The notes below the pieces were generated by a model that searched no databases, was not told the DNA's origin, and worked only from the letters and a program-made list of their open reading frames with translations. Below are positions 62,268 to 64,000 of a DNA stretch of 64,000 nucleotides, piece after piece; the stretch's first letter is position 1; each line of letters starts with the position of its first letter. The position numbers and the translations under genes were made by a program. This stretch comes from Candidatus Gracilibacteria bacterium (GTDB lineage Bacteria > Patescibacteriota > Gracilibacteria > BD1-5 > UBA6164), in contig JAACSU010000007.1 of NCBI GenBank assembly GCA_010119145.1, positions 329,869-393,868 on the forward strand. Reading direction: 5' to 3'.

Positions 62268-64000
62268 ATGCAGCTAAATCCCATTCAACATCAAGCAATG
62301 GTGTGTGTTACTTGACCACTTCTTATAATTGCTTGAGCTGGTTCTGGTAAAACAGCAACTCTAACTCAACGTATTGCTTATATGATATCAGAGTGTGGAA
62401 TCAGACCATCTTCAATCCTAGCTCTCACTTTCACCAATAAAGCTGCTTGAGAGATGAAAGAAAGAACATGAAAAACTATTTGAGCTGAATATCATCCATA
62501 TATGCTTAAAAATAGACACCTTCCATACATTGGGACCTTTCATAGTTTTTGAATATATGTTTTAAAAGAAATTTTGTCTCATAATTTCACTCATTACCAA
62601 CAAGTTAGTGAATCAATATGACTCAAAGAAAACTTCATAATATATGATGAATCAGATAAAATATCTGTTATGAAAGACATTATAAAAAATGAAATGGGAC
62701 TTATAGAAAAGGAGTACCCAGCTCGACAAATAGCTCATTATATATCAGATGCAAAAAATAAATCGCTTGATTCTAGGTGATACAAAAATCAAGCTGATGG
62801 TATGCTTGCAGAAGTAGTAGGGAGTGTATTTGAGAGATATGAAAAACGTCTTCAAGCCAACAATGCTATGGATTTTGATGATATACTTTCTAAGTTACTT
62901 CAAGCCTTTCACCTTAAAATAGTTTTAGATATCTTTCATGAACGCTATGAATATATTATGGTAGATGAGTATCAAGATACGAATTTGATTCAGTATGAAA
63001 TAGTTGCATTATTAGCACTTAAACATAAGAACCTTGCAGTTGTAGGAGATGACTGGCAATCTATCTATTCATGGAGAGGAGCAGATATGCGAAACATTAT
63101 TCACTTTAACAAAGACTATCCAAGTGCTACAGTCGTGAAATTAGAGCAAAATTATAGATCAACAAAAAACATTATAAATGCTGCAAATGTTGTCATAAAA
63201 AACAATAAAGAAGCACTTGATAAAGAACTCTGGACTGAAAATAACGAAGGAACGAAGATTCAATACTTAGAAGCATATGATGATAAGTGAGAGGCAAATT
63301 GGATAGCTACAAATATTAAGGATTATAATGATGAAGATATTGAAAATAAACTGAGTGATAATCTTATTTTATATAGAACCAATGCTCAGTCACGTGGAAT
63401 AGAGGAGTGACTTCTTAAAAAAAATATACCATATATTGTAGTTGGATGACTTAAGTTTTATGAGCGAAAAGAAATTAAGGATATTTTGTCATACCTCAGG
63501 ATTATACATAATCCAAATGAACCTGTTGCTTTTTGACGTATTGTAAATACTCCAACAAGATGAGTTTGAGCTAAGTCTGCAGAAATTGTTCATAACTACA
63601 GAAATGATTATTCGATTAGTTATCTACAAGTTCTTGAAAATATAGAAGAAATAGATGAGCTCAGACCTGCTGCTAAGAGCTCATTATCAGAATTTTATTC
63701 AGTACTACAATCGCTTATTTCTCAAAGTAACACTCTCAAACTTTCTACTCTTGTATGAGAAGTAATTGAAAGAATTAGATACAAAGATTATTTAAAAACT
63801 CAGTTTTCATGAGATGAGCTGGATTCAAAGCTTGAGAATTTAACAGAGTTACAAAATGTTGCGAGTGAATATGATGGCCTTGATCCGAGAGAGTCGTTGT
63901 CTATGTTTCTAGAGGAGGTAGCACTTATTAGTGATCTTGATAAAACGACGGAACCAGAGGATAGAGTTACTTTGATGACTATTCATAGCTCAAAATGACT
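62268..64000 (+). CDS. uvrD: UvrD/PcrA-like helicase, right end beyond window
   Basis: 577 codons visible. It has LNPIQHQAM (Q motif), [15 protein letters not shown] (Walker A, glycines TGA), [14 protein letters not shown] (Ia), VDEYQDTN (II), [15 protein letters not shown] (III), [13 protein letters not shown] (IV), and, at the edge, LMTIHSSKG (V). These are the SF1A helicase motifs in order. No nuclease domain is visible in this part. The gene is a partner-independent repair helicase by family. C-terminus not seen. Confidence 0.95.

Overview
The window reads as one contig of a Patescibacteria/CPR bacterium that uses genetic code 25 (TGA = glycine, stops only TAA and TAG), i.e. a member of Candidatus Gracilibacteria or Absconditabacteria. 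The evidence is direct: TGA falls on invariant glycines of many families, including the UvrB P-loop GVTGSGKT, the GluRS HIGS motif, the patatin GGGGARG loop, the PilT Walker A motif and a lipobox ITGC. Read with TAA/TAG as the only stops, the many short standard-code ORFs join into about sixty full-length genes. CGA and CGG fall on conserved arginines (UvrB GRAARN and DRLRH), so the CGA/CGG-to-Trp change known from some Absconditabacteria is not present. The DNA is AT-rich, genes are tightly packed and often overlap by a few bases, and few carry a clear Shine-Dalgarno.

Layout. 1-8.4 kb: a minus-strand surface-polysaccharide operon (flippase fragment, two large membrane proteins, pyruvyl transferase, acetyltransferase, three glycosyltransferases). 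8.5-9.6 kb: an S-layer-homology (SLH) surface protein with a Gly/Ser linker. 9.9-18.9 kb: a membrane/peptidoglycan-binding protein, ferredoxin, glutaredoxin, uvrB, a class III nucleotide cyclase, a patatin lipase and a DUF4116-like protein. 19.0-19.4 kb: tmRNA (ssrA). 19.4-26.9 kb: an integrative element inserted in the tmRNA 3' end. All its genes are on the minus strand: a large serine recombinase, a C5-cytosine methyltransferase with an overlapping HNH nuclease (a probable restriction-modification pair), a Bro-N antirepressor-like protein and several unknowns. 27-41.4 kb: secreted and surface functions, including a frameshifted SLH protein, a secreted protein with an in-frame TAA, a deacetylase/glycosyltransferase pair, a PQQ-type sugar dehydrogenase lipoprotein, a C39-like protease, a duplicated helical-repeat protein, cold-shock and RRM proteins, and a cNMP-binding protein next to PilT. 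41.5-64 kb: DUF4012, a Mur ligase, dnaX, a half-length PriA, clpP, gltX, two ion transporters, a transglutaminase, a UvrD-type helicase fused to a RecB-like nuclease, folA, and the start of a second UvrD/PcrA helicase.

How the parts may work together. The polysaccharide operon, SLH proteins, deacetylase/glycosyltransferase pair and secreted proteins fit an organism that invests in its cell surface, as expected of a host-attached CPR cell. An adenylate-cyclase-like enzyme at 15.7 kb and a CNB-domain protein 3 bp downstream of pilT suggest a possible cyclic-nucleotide link to pilus retraction. The integrative element supplies both the last bases of ssrA and a terminator-like hairpin for it, from within the recombinase gene.

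The most unusual items are: the tmRNA-targeting recombinase/R-M element with a repeated operator-like sequence; two minigenes with strong Shine-Dalgarno sites and atypical codons that look TGA-terminated in a TGA=Gly genome; the complete absence of TGA from the SLH, cold-shock and RRM genes; the tmRNA tag; and the half-length PriA.
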